Of a stretch of 64,000 bases of DNA, positions 1-11,120 are shown one piece after another. Both the position numbers and the translations under genes were made by a program. Origin of the DNA: Physcia stellaris. Lineage: Eukaryota > Ascomycota > Lecanoromycetes > Caliciales > Physciaceae. How positions within the stretch are numbered: position 1 is the stretch's first letter; each line of letters opens with the position of its first letter. Below the pieces are notes generated by a model, which made no database searches, was not told where the DNA came from, and worked only from the letters and a program-made list of their open reading frames with translations. The stretch spans positions 124,001-188,000 of the forward strand of contig JABSSW010000041.1 of NCBI GenBank assembly GCA_018902385.1. The letters run 5' to 3'.

Positions 1-760
1 GTAACAAATTAGCCGCTAACTCGATCCGGCCCAACCTCACCACTTTTTTATTCAGTTTTTCTTGTAGATTTCAAAACTGGTCTCAAAATTACGATACGTC
101 AATTATTCATCGAGAAACAGCACCGATACCGCAAAGATCTCGGAACTTAGTCGAATTTTCGAGTTATCAAAATTCGAAAAATTCGTAACAAATTAGTCGC
201 TAACCCGATCCGGCTCAACCTCACCACTTTTTTATTCAGTTATTCTTGTAGATTTCAAAACTGGTTTCAGATTTACGATACGTCAAATATTCATCGAGAA
301 ACAGCACCGGTACCGCAAGGATCTCGAAACTTAGTCGAATTTTCGAGTTATCAAAATTCGAAAAATTCGTAACAAATTAGCCGCTAACCCGATTCGGCCC
401 AATCTCACCACTTTTTTATTCAGTTTTTCTTGTAGATTTCAAAACTGGTTTCAGATTTACGATACGTCAAATATTCGTCGAGAAACAGCACCGGTACCGC
501 AAGGATCTCGGAACTTAGTCGAATTTTCGAGTTATCAAAATTCGAAAAATTCGTAACAAATCAGACGCTAGCCCGATCCGGCTCAACCCCATCATTTTTT
601 TATTCCGTTTTTCTTGTAGATTTCAAAACTGGTCTCAAAATTACGATACGTCAAGTATTCATCGAAAAACAACACCGGTACCGCAAGAATCTCGGGACTT
701 ATTCGAAATTTTCGAAAATCTTGCTTGAAAATTTTTTATAAAATCAACCGCTAGCTCAAT
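1..760. repeat. Tandem repeat array A (~184 bp units, GGTACC type)
   Basis: Near-identical units begin with the phrase GTAACAAATTAGCCGCTA at about 1, 185, 369 and 553, with a decayed start near 739, giving a 184-186 bp period. Each unit has the same order: the phrase, a CGATCCGGCCCAACC block, a pyrimidine tract, TTGTAGATTTCAAAACTGG, CGATACGTCAA, ATTCATCGAGAAAC, then CACCGGTACCGCAAGGATCTCGG. The array runs off the left edge, so its full length is unknown. No ORF spans the units. C and G dinucleotides look normal here, unlike the mutated block to the right. Confidence 0.9.
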
Positions 761-844
761 CGGGACATTATATATATGAAAATGATGCGTTTTTTCATGC
801 TGATTTCAGAACTGCTTTCAGATTTGTCATATGTTAAGTTTTCA

Positions 845-965
845 TCGAGAACTCGCACCGGTACCGCTGGCTGAACATTTCATCGATACCGGAGCTAGTC
901 AACCCTAACCCCACCCACCAAAATTTGCGGTACCGGTGCACCGGTACCGTTAGAGTGGATGTTAG
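845..965. repeat. Terminal complex of array A with 22-bp perfect palindrome
   Basis: Array A ends in a segment holding the unit motif CACCGGTACCG directly (about 855), GATACCGGAGCTAG, the telomere-like word AACCCTAACCCCA at 901-913, and a perfect 22-bp palindrome at 928-949 built of two CACCGGTACCG half-sites facing each other across a central TGCA. It is followed by GTTAG and GATGTTAG. The same layout recurs at 2071-2190 with a different half-site. It could be a transposon end, a protein-binding hairpin or a recombination site. Confidence 0.75.
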
Positions 966-989
966 AATTTCGATACGTGTAATATTCAT

Positions 990-2070
990 CGAGAAATGAC
1001 TTCACGTTCAATTAAAAGTCGAAACTTCGAGAAATTTACGAGTTCAAAAACTTCAAAAATTCGTAACAAATTAGTCGCTAGTCCGATTCGGCCCAACCTT
1101 ATCACTTTTCAATTCGATTTTTTACGTAGATTTCAGAACTGGTTTCAGATTTTCGATACGTGTATTATTCATTGAGAAACGACTTCACTTCCAACCAAAT
1201 CTCGGGACTTCGAGAAGTTTCGAGTCAGAAAAGTTTGAAAAATTCGTAACAAATTAGCCGCTAGCCCGATTCGGCCCAACCCCACCACTTTTTGATTTTG
1301 TTTTTTACGTAGATTTCAGAACTGGTTTCAGATTTTTGATACGTGTAATATTCATCGAGAAACGACTCCACTTCCAATTAAATCTCGGGACTTAGAAATT
1401 TCGAGTTAACAAAATTTCAAAAATTTGTAACAAATTAGCCGCTAGCCCGATCCGGCCCAACCCCACAACTTTTTGATTTCGTTTTTTACGTAGATTTCAG
1501 AACTGGTTTCAGATTTTTGATACGTGTAATATTCATCGAGAAACGACTCCACTTCCAATCAAATCTCGGACTTCGAGAAATTTCGAGTTAACAAAATTTC
1601 AAAAATTTGTAACAAATTAGCCGCTAGCCCGATCCGGCCCAGCCCCACCACTTTTCAATTACGTTTTTTACGCAGATTTCAGAACTGGTTTTAGATTTTT
1701 GATACGTGTAATATTCATCGAGAATCGGCTTCACTTTCAATCAAATCTCGAAGTTCTCAATTTGAAAAATTCTCAACAAATTAGCCGCTAGCCCGATTCG
1801 GCCCAACCCCACCACTTTTCAACTTCATTTTTTACGTAGATTTCAGAACTGGTTTCAAATTTTTGATACGTGTAATATTCATCGAGAAACGGCTCCACTT
1901 CCAACCAAATCTCGGGACTTCGAGAAATTTCGAGTGAACAAAATTTGAAAAATTCGTAACAAATTAGCCGCTAGCCCGATCCGGACAAACTATATGTCTT
2001 TTTAACTCCATTTTTTCCGTAGATTTCAGAACTGGTTTCAGAATTTCGATAGATGCAATATTCATCGAAA
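990..2070. repeat. Tandem repeat array B (~163-184 bp units, CACTTCCAA type)
   Basis: Units with the same framework as array A start at about 1063, 1246, 1427, 1609, 1772 and 1956. They differ from array A in a consistent way: CGATACGTGTAATATTC replaces CGATACGTCAAATATTC, and CACTTCCAAYCAAATCTCGG occupies the slot that holds CACCGGTACCGCAAGGATCTCGG in array A. The 1609-1772 unit is about 20 bp shorter. The unit near 1005 has a diverged motif (CACGTTCAATT). No coding potential is seen. Confidence 0.9.
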
Positions 2071-2190
2071 AACGACTCCACTTCCAACAGATCCTCTAGG
2101 GGTTGAAAGTGGAGCTAAGTAACCCTAACCCCACTCACCAAATCGGTTGGAAGTGATGCACCACTTCCGTTAGAATGAATGTTAGATTCT
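2071..2190. repeat. Terminal complex of array B with near-perfect palindrome
   Basis: This segment copies the layout of the array A end: a direct CACTTCCAAC, an inverted TTGAAAGTGGAGCTAAGT, the word AACCCTAACCCCA at 2121-2133, then a 20-bp palindrome at 2149-2168 in which two CACTTCC half-sites face each other across TGCA, with one mismatched pair. GTTAG and GAATGTTAG follow, matching the array A complex. The half-site is always the array B motif and never the array A motif. Confidence 0.75.
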
Positions 2191-4943
2191 GTTGATATTG
2201 CTCGTACAAACATCGAAAATTTTGCGTTATTGATTCATTCGCGAATATGTCATTGATTGAAATGCAAATGCAAAGAAAAAATGATCAAAAAAAAAAGCGA
2301 GCGACGATTCGAAAATGATCGCAAAAATAAAAATAATCATTCTGTTGACTGAATAATAAATAAATTTCGCGTAGAAATTCGAGTAAATATACGCGAATTC
2401 GTCGAAAATTCGTAAAAAAGTTCGATAAATAGACGAATTCGTAAAAAACTCGCGAAAAATATGTAAATAAATCGAATTCGCGAAATAGATAAATGCGCGA
2501 GTTCGTAAAGTGAAATTGATTTGTATTAAAATATTGAATATTGCTCGATTGCAATTGAATCGTTTTGATTTAATTTGATTGAATATTTTCAATGAAATTG
2601 ATTATTGTTGAAATATTGCAAATCGATTGTTGTATTGCTCGACGATTAGATATTACGTGTTCATGTTGTGTTGTAATTGATATTAAATGTAGCGAAAATT
2701 GCTAACTCGAATTCATAATTTATTGAAAAAATCATAAATGATTATCATTTTATTGTTTTGAATCTCGTTGTTTTAATAACATACATGAAATAAAAACACA
2801 AAAAATGTGCGAATGTCAAGACGTTAATTTTAACAAAAACGCATTAATTCTTTTTTCGTCAAATTATATCAATTGATTTTTTGATTATTTTTTTGCGAAA
2901 ATTGTATTTTTCAACAACAACAATCATTTGTCGACGCATACAAACATATGACGATATTGTTTAATAATGATGACGAAATTCAACGTCAACGTGATTTGTC
3001 GTTTCATGACAATGTCGAATTGATCGACGTTTTTTATTTGTTCACGTTTTTCAAACAAATGTTCACGATCAATCGAATATTGCATATAAAAACAAAAAAA
3101 AACGAAACATAAATGAAATATCGTATCAACAATTCATTCATTTTCGACAACAAAAAACGCGCGATGAAACGAAATTCGATTTTTTATACAATTTTGTGAT
3201 AATCATTGACGACGATTATCAATTTATGCGACAAATACAAATTGCGTGCAATTTTTTGATTGTATTAAATCGCGTCAATCAATTTTTTGCGACGAAAAAA
3301 CAAATTTGAAATTTGATACATCAACACATTAAACATGCGCAAAAATCGTTGAATTGTTAACAAATACGAATTGATTTTGAATTGTCGAATTCGAAACGAA
3401 ACGTTTGTTTTGAAAAATTTTCGTCGCAAAATCATGATGTTTTGAACGCGTTTGTACAATCAATCACGAATTGCATTCAATTGATTGCGTAAATCATCGA
3501 AAAAAAACTTGTCGAATTTGTTGTCGAAATAATTGTCATTCAAATTGTTCATTGAATACAAAAACGTTTCATGCATATTCAATAACAAATCATTTTCGAA
3601 AATGACATTAATCGAATGAATTATAACGTTGATATTTTGTCGTCATTGCATAAAATTCAAATTGACATTTTGATAAAAAATTTGCATGCAATCGACGTTA
3701 ATAAAAATGATCGAATGTCGTATCGTGTCGTTATTAATTTTTCAAATAAACAATCGTTAACAATTCAATTTTGATATAAAATTGAACGCGATATTAATCA
3801 AATATTTGATTCGTTGTCGACGAACGATTTTTTGCAAATTGATTTTTGAATTTGTCGATTTAACAAATTTGAGAAAAAAATAATTCAAAAATTACAATTG
3901 CATGCAATGAATTCATTTATTCAATCGAAAAAAAAAAAATTGATCGCGATTCAAAATTTATTCGAATTGATTACATGCAATGCAACAAAATCAACGATCG
4001 AACAAATAAAAATTGAATTTTTTCAACGAAAACGAATCAAAATATGCAACAAATTATTAATTGTTTACACAAAAATCTTTGCACGCGATCGCAAAATCGA
4101 AACGTTTTCGTTAAAAATTTTATCGTTCGAATTTTTATCGTCAAAATTCTCGTCGTTCGAAAACGATAAAATGTTCGTCGATCGAAAACATTTTAACAAA
4201 AACAAACGTTTGAAATTGATTGTTAACAATAATTCAACAATGTTTTTGATTTCGTTAATTTGATTTGTCAAATCGAACAAATTCATCAAATATCGAATTG
4301 TCAAAAAAAAACAAATTTCGATATTTTTCGATAATTGAATCAAAAACAATATTAAATTGATTCATAATGTGTTTATCGTGTCATGATATTTTTTTTTGTA
4401 TTTTTAACAAAGTTTTTGTCGTTGTGCGATTTTTTTCGAAAGAATTGAAATAGCGTGCAATTTGTCGATTGATGAATAAAAAAATTTTGTTCGAAATAAT
4501 TTTGTCACGAAATTTCATGAAAATTTGTTATATCGTTTAATCGATCAAATGCTTTCGAATTAAAATGATGAAATTTATAACATGCAATCAATTTTTATGT
4601 TAAATAAAATCGAATTCGACGAATTTAAAATTATCGTTGTCGATATTGAAACGTATCGAATCGTCAACGAAAATATTTTTGAAATTTTGAAATTCGACAA
4701 CAAAATCGTCAAAAAAAACAAAAAATAAAATACGATAATGTGATACAAAAAAAAACGAATTCGAAAAAATTGAAAAAATTTATCGTTAAAAATTGTTGAC
4801 AATAAATTTTTCAACGTTTTTTTGTTTTTTTCAATTTCGTCATTCAGTTGAATATGTTCGTAATACGCAATCAAAAAAATATTTGATTCGCATAAACATC
4901 GATTGAAAACATGTTGTTAAACGTTTAATTTCATGTTGCGCAA

Positions 4944-5366
4944 TTAATTTCGTATTTTCGATTTATTTTCGTTTGCACGCGATTTGACATCGAAATATTT
5001 ACATGTTACGAATCGAAAAAAATGAAAAAAAATTTGATTATCGTTGAACGAAAAAAAAAATTGAAAACGTAACGCAAACGAACGATATTCGCGAACAAAA
5101 TAAAAAAATTGCACGCAAATTGATTGCACGTCGTTTTCATTAATCGAAATTTTGTTTTTTGCGTTTTCGATGTCATGAATCGAAAACAAATGTTTTTCAA
5201 TCGTACGTCGATTTTTATTGATTAATCGAATGTTTTCAATGCATGCATTACATCGAAATTCGAATTCGATAAACAATTCGAATACACGTTCGATATCATT
5301 GAATGAATGAATTTGACGAAAATCGCGAATATCATGAATGCGAATTTCGATTAAAATTGTTTGCAA
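4944..5366 (-). pseudogene. Relic ORF with a possible C2H2-like zinc finger
   Basis: A 140-codon minus-strand frame inside the mutated block stays open and contains Cys-x2-Cys followed after 16 residues by His-x4-His (FRCNAC ... IEKHLFSIH). Its start codon in the frame is ATG, but the composition (no Gly, Pro or Trp) says the sequence has been extensively mutated. Zinc fingers of this spacing occur in transposase and transposon-borne helicase proteins of fungi, so I infer a decayed transposon gene. Chance cannot be excluded. Confidence 0.3.
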
Positions 5367-5947
5367 TCGTTTTTTTTTTCATTTTGTGTTAATTTTTTAA
5401 ATGATTTTTAATGATCGAAACGAATACGCAATAATCATGTTTTGTACAAACAAATAAACGAAATGAAAAATGATAATTAAAATTGCAAAATTTCATGTAA
5501 ACGATCGAACGAAACGCGCGAATTTCGTGATAAAAATTTCGTGATTGAATTAAACGTTTAAATCATTGTTAACAATCAACTCGATATTTTTGATTTTGAC
5601 GTTGAAAATTGTCGTTTCGAAAATGAAAAATTGATTTTTAAATATTACGAAAAATAATGACGTGTTTGATTGCATGCAAAAAAATTTGCAAACAATTTGA
5701 AAAACGTTGATTTTTTTGAAAAAACGTTAAATGATTTTTCATTAACATGCGAAATGATTAAAGCAATTTCATGAATCAAATTTTTATCATTGATTGAATT
5801 TTCTAGAAAAATCATTTCGTTTTATTGTTAGAAAAATGTTTGATAACGTTAATTGTTACAAAAATGAATATTAATTATATTGCGTATTAATTATAACAAA
5901 TTTTATTATACGCAATAATCGAAACGAATTATTGCAATTGATTCAAT

Positions 5948-6131
5948 GTCGAACAACGAATTCGAAACAATGAAATAAAAATATAATTTGCAAACGACAT
6001 GATTTCGAAACAATAAATAAAAAATGTAATTTACAAACAACATGATTTTATCATTTTGAAAATATTAAAATTAAAATTATGTTGTTTGCAAATTATATTT
6101 TCATTTTATTATTTCGAATTCGTTGTTCGAC
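5948..6131. repeat. Inverted repeat, two ~57-bp arms with ~70-bp spacer
   Basis: The arm at about 5948-6004 (GTCGAACAACGAATTCGAAA ... CATGATT) is matched in reverse complement by about 6075-6131 (AATTATGTTG ... GTTGTTCGAC), with only a few differences. The spacer is AT-rich. The arms may be the terminal inverted repeats of a small non-autonomous element, or the head-to-head junction of two copies. Confidence 0.7.
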
Positions 6132-6289
6132 GAAATTGAAAACGAATGCGATTGTTAACAATTTGAATCGTTTAATATGCATTGCAAAAAATCAATAATT
6201 TAAAAATAAAATAAAACACAACGTTAATGTTCGATATAATAAAACGAAATAATTAAATCAAAACGAATGATTTTTAAACGTAATTTGAT

Positions 6290-8325
6290 TAATCGCAATT
6301 TTTGTTGCTAAACGTTCATATTTTTGAATAATATAAAAATTTCGCAATTGAATAATTTTGCACATAATCGTTAAATCAATTTCGTGTTCACGACGTTGAA
6401 TTTCGTTTTTCGAATATTACATAAAAATTTCGATAACGATTATTTGAATTTTTCATTTAAAATGATCGTTAAACGATATATTGTCGCGAACAAATTAAAA
6501 AATTCGATTATCGTTATTTTGTATAAAATTACGATTTTATATCGCATTAATTGTTCACATATTGATTACACGAATTTTGATTTTCACGACGTTAAATTGC
6601 GTTTGTTCAAAACGTTAAATAACGAATTTTCGATAATAATGATTTGCGTTTACATTTTTGAATGATAATCGTTAAATTGTAATTTTGATTAAAAACAAAC
6701 GCACAATTTTTGTTGTTAAATATTCAAAAATTTGTATGAAATCAAAATTACGCAATTGATATATTTTTTACGCAATTATTATATCATTTTCATTTATACG
6801 AAATTGAATTTTTTTCATTGCGCGTTACATATATTATGTTATTATTAAATACTATTTGCAAACAAGTTTGTTCGTGAATTTTTTCAAAAAAATTTCATGC
6901 AAAATTTCAAAATTAAATTTAAATTTGATAAAATTGCGAAAATCGACATTTCGCAATTGTTTTACGATATCAACGATTTCGCATTTTAATAACATTTACA
7001 TTCAATGAATAAAATATACAAACGAAAACTCATTTTGAAATTCATTGTGAATTCTATTCAAATAATCAATAATATCGAATATTCATCGAATGCGCATTAA
7101 ATTATGATCGAAATCGCATTAAAACGTTGCAAACATTGTCGAAAATCGAACGCAACACATTTCAACAAACACAAATTTGACAACGACGTAATTTTCGAAT
7201 TTTCAAAACTATTGCGACAATGAATCGATTTAAACAATTTTTGAAACGTTGAAATGCGTTTATTTTATTTTACAATCTTGATTAAATACGCGAAAATCAT
7301 ATGAAATTGTTGATTGAAATGCAAAATGCGAAACAATTGTACAAATTTCGAAAAATTGAACGAAAACATTTTCGCAAACATTTCAATTGACGATTTGACA
7401 ACGACGAAATTTTCGAAACATCAAAATTATTGCGATAATAAGTCGATTTTTATTATTTTTGCAACGTTAAAATGCGTTGATTTTGTTTTACAACTTTGAT
7501 TAAATACATGAAATTTATATGTGATTGTTGTTTGATGTGCAAAATGCGAAATAATTGCAAATTATTGAAACGTTTTGAAATAATTTTGACGTATGTTTCG
7601 ATTGAGAATTTGAATTTTCAATTGATGAAAATTATCGATTTTAACGAATACGAACGCAAAATTGATCAAAATTTTTCTCGATCGATCATTCGCGTTAAAC
7701 GATTTTAATGAATATAGAACACAATCTATAAAAAAATGTCTTTGATTATTCTTTTTTGAAATTTTTGTTCAATCGGAAAATCAATTCTTTCGTGACAAAA
7801 ACATCAATTTTCATTGCATTTTCACTCACAATCATTCGCATGCATCGTATTTATGAAATGAACAATAATGATAACGTTTTTCAAACGCATTTCAACGCTG
7901 TAAAAATGAAACAAAAATGAACAATATTGACGATGATATTTGTTTTGAAAATATTAAAATTTTCGAATCGTCAAAATTCAAAAAATTTTTTGTTAAATTC
8001 GATGATTTTCATCAATTGAAAATTCAATTTCTCAATCGAAACATATGTCAAGATTATTTCAAAACAAAAGTCAACAGAATTTTTTTAAAAAATTCAGAGT
8101 CTGCTTGTTTTATTATAGAAAAATTTTATGTATTTTGAAATAATATCATAATTGTTGAATTGAAAATTTTGAATAAACGCAAATTGAAAAATCGAATTGT
8201 TATAAATTTGTATAAAATTGAATTTTCGCAATTGAATAACAATTTATTTATTTGTTATATCATTTTTATTTTTACAACATTGAATTTTTTTCATCGAACG
8301 TTACAAATATTAAATTTTACATGTT
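6290..8325. repeat. Diverged ~100-140 bp repeat in three copies
   Basis: A segment containing CGCAATTGA followed, after about 40-60 bases, by a TTGAATTT ... TTACAWAWATT stretch occurs near 6335-6425, 6745-6835 and 8219-8325. The first two copies also share the upstream phrase CAATTTTTGTTG. All three are in the same orientation. They are probably remnants of duplicated transposon sequence. Confidence 0.5.
7179..7620. repeat. Tandem duplication with 218-bp period
   Basis: GACAACGACG starts at 7179 and again at 7397, and the following ~120 bases align closely through TTGATTAAATAC. A third, more decayed copy seems to start near 7600. In the plus frame the unit repeats the peptide CKMRNNC, so the duplication may once have encoded a repeated Cys-containing motif. 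Confidence 0.65.
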
Positions 8326-8850
8326 TATCATTTGTTATTTCAAATTTTGATGAAAAGTCGTCGAAACTAATAATTTAAAAAATCGATTTGATTGATTTTA
8401 TTTTGACGTCGATCAAAACGAATAATTGAAATTAACGATTTGATTGATTCAAAACAAACAAATCGAATTGAAAATTTTTAAATTTCTCGTTTGTTCGTCT
8501 TGTAATTTTAATTCGAATTCGTTATTTATATCGCATATATTGCATATGTCGCATGTATTAATATTTAATGTTTTCATTTAAATATTTGTTAATTAATTAA
8601 TCAATTCAATGTTTAAATCGATGTGTTTTAATTTTTCAACATATTATGAACAATAATCATTGAACATAATTAGTTTTCGCGTTCACGAATATTACTTTTT
8701 AGTAAATTTCAATTTATACTTTTTGTCGTTTTCGTTTTCGATTCTCGATTACATTTTTTCACTTTTCACATCTTTAACTTTCTCATCTTCATCGACGACT
8801 CGTTCTCTTTTCTCTTCGTGCTTGAGATGGGAGTCGAGCTCTGATTTCTA

Positions 8851-9065
8851 GAACTGTGTTTCTGACACGAATTAATATCTGTCTGAGTTCTTCGTCACGC
8901 TATAAGTCTCGTAAACGCTGAGAGTGTGAAAGAGCAAGAAGTGCATGCGGAGAAGTTGGCGGTGTCCGAAGCGTGCAAACCATGAAATCATCGAGAGAAG
9001 ATCCATCCCATATATATCTCTAGGGGGCGTTGGAAAGGGGAATCGATGTAGAAATTCCCGTTTCT
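8851..9065. other. Intergenic, nothing recognised
   Basis: Transition from AT-rich repeat to balanced DNA, just downstream of the next gene's stop codon. I see no gene or clear site. Confidence 0.5.
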
Positions 9066-11120
9066 TTACCTTCGATTGAGGCAGTAGGTGAAGGTAAACA
9101 CGATCCCATGAACAACCACGATGCAGCTCAGTAGAGCGCTGAAAGGAACAATTTCAATGGACAACCTACTACCTAGATGAGGTACGGTCCCTTCGATATA
9201 TATGTGTGGGTTTCGAGCTACCATGGTGGCCAAGGATCCGATAGCAAATTCAGCTATGTTCGCCCCAGCCTGTTCGGCGGAGGAATCAATAAGGCTAGAG
9301 TTGGACTGATGTAAATCCCAAGAAGACCTACAGAAGATACATAATTAGTCTATGCTGGTGCGAAATGATCAGGGGCGATAAAGATAGATCATTAGTCTAT
9401 GCTGGTGCGAAATGATAAGGGGGAATTGTTCCTCACCCACTTGCGTAAAATTGAAACTGCTCCCAGTCCTCCTCTGGCCGGAAATGCAGTCGTCCTTGTA
9501 ATGCAATTGATGCCACAGCTATTTTAGCTATGTAATCTGATAGATGATGTTCCGAACGAGCCGAATTGCCCACTTCGCTGACAGTAACCGGGCATTCATA
9601 GAACTTAGGGCTGGCACCAGTTCTCCAAGCAGTTGATCCCCAATTGGTGTAAACCCACATCCAAAGGCATCGATCTCCACATGCCCAGATTGTAGGGTAA
9701 TCGGGCGTTTCAAAGGCGCGCCAGATGTACGTTGTGCCATCGTCGCCCAGAAATGATGTCGGAATGACGATTTGATTAAAACCTTTGGTTGGATTGGTAT
9801 AATTGTATAGTCGAGCGCTGTCTTCATCGAGAGAATAGTCAATATAGCCTACTTGGTCATGTTCAATGCAGATACCAGAGGATGCTGTCATGACACGATT
9901 AGTGAAGTGAGGATACGATTTCTCCGTATCATTTGGGTTGTACTCGCTGAAGCGGTAAGCGAACTCTTGTCTTCCGGGTTGTCGTCGACAGTAGTAAGGA
10001 TAATCTTGCTTCGAATTTATTACATCATTAACGTCATGATATGAGCCACATCTAGAGTTCACTGTTGCTTCCCCAAATGCGTGAGCAAGCTCATGCTCTC
10101 GAACCGGTTTCCCACAGTTGACATCGGGACCGTAGCAAGTATGATTAGATACTTGAACTTCGCCTTTCCTGAGATAAGTCGTGTTGTAGTTATTACCATC
10201 TTGGATCGAAACCTCAAAACTGATTAAGGCACTCATCAACTGGGCAGCCTGTCATACATTGGCAAAGGTTCGAGATTACAGGAATTGTAAAGTCTCACCA
10301 TCATCATCAAAACCTGGCGTTTTCAGAAAAGGTCAGTAACCGCTACGAGAGCTTGAAAGTATCGCTCATGAGCCTCGAAGAATGAGATGTAAGCTGCAAA
10401 GTCGGAAAGAGATGGCAAGTCAGGAAGGCAATGAAAACAACAGATCGTTCGAGGGCTAACGTTTAGAGCCAACAGCTTACCCACATGACGCAGATAATCC
10501 ACAGGCGCCAATTTGTTGTCCGCCATATCAATTTGATCACCACCAAAACGCTATCGAACCTATCAACCAATTTAGCCTCTTCCCCGTGCGATCCCGAGAA
10601 ATGCTTGATTCTGCTTGACAGAGCTCTCGCAAGCCCTTTGAAAGCATTCTATGATTGATTTTCATCAGCAACGACCGAGCTCCAGGCTGAATTATAGACT
10701 GACAAAATAGCTGAGACCCAACAACAAGACCAAGATCATAGATGCGAGGTTGTATGTCGTCTTTTGATCTGGGGTAAGCACACCGACCCTCAAGTAGACT
10801 GTTCCCAATACTACGACGAGGGTTGCGAGAACAAGAGTCCAGATCCAGAGTAGAAATAAATTTAGAAGGATCCAACGTCTGGATTGGAAATTTGTCGGGG
10901 GTTCAAGCACTTGTGTGGAGCCGGCAGCAACGCGATCATCGACCAATCTTGAATATGAGCCATTGTGGTCGTGGTTCCGAAGTGATCTGCGGGTGCCGGA
11001 ATTTTGTGCATGATGTACAGTAGCCATTAGCCTCTCCTGACCGTTGCGAGCATGATTTGAACTTGTGTGTGCATTATTCTCCAAAAGACCCATTTCTATG
11101 GAATCATCCGTCGTAATCAT
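9066..11120 (-). CDS. Multi-spanning fungal membrane protein of unknown function
   Basis: Proposed exons on the minus strand are 11120-10704, 10648-10481, 10313-10299, 10248-9437 and 9327-9066, giving 557 residues. The summed length is a multiple of three and all joins keep the frame. After a polar N-terminal ~80 residues come two helices (WILLNLFLLWIWTLVLATLV and LASMILVLLLGLSYF), a polar loop, a third helix starting WRLWIICVMW, a large Cys-containing ectodomain with YRFSEYNPND, and a last helix near the C-terminus (SALLSCIVVVHGIVFTF). This arrangement resembles a widespread uncharacterised fungal membrane family; transport or sensing is only a guess. The 15-nt exon 3 is tentative, though it restores a continuous helix. 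The ATG at 11120 is the first in frame. The last intron contains a duplicated ~26-bp stretch. Confidence 0.75.
9344..9416. repeat. Short direct duplication inside an intron
   Basis: The 26-bp word starting ATTAGTCTATGCTGGTGCGA occurs at 9344-9369 and again at 9391-9416, offset 47 bp, inside the last intron (9328-9436) of the membrane protein gene. It accounts for the intron being longer than most of its neighbours. Confidence 0.85.

Larger units (their letters stand above)
2191..8850. mobile_element. AT-rich block of heavily mutated transposon DNA
   Basis: About 6.6 kb of AT-rich DNA without a credible gene. The dinucleotides CC/GG are essentially missing and CT/AG nearly so: in 2941-3840 I found one CT/AG and no CC/GG by eye, although CG, CA and TG are common. 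Every long reading frame here lacks glycine, proline and tryptophan, as expected if GG, CC and TGG have been mutated. Internal duplications listed separately suggest more than one element. I could not name the original elements, apart from a possible zinc-finger relic at 4944-5366. DNA returns to normal composition by about 8850. Confidence 0.8.

Noticed and set aside
1-2190. CRISPR-like array
   Set aside because: The whole ~184-bp unit is repeated with no short repeat/unique spacer pattern, and the genome is eukaryotic.
2191-8850. Mitochondrial DNA origin of the AT-rich block
   Set aside because: No mitochondrial genes, rRNA or tRNA are recognised, and the bias is specific to dinucleotide context rather than overall AT content.
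2227-8851. Many ORFs of 60-140 codons in the AT-rich block
   Set aside because: They overlap on several frames, lack Gly, Pro and Trp, and are a by-product of the CpY-depleted composition.
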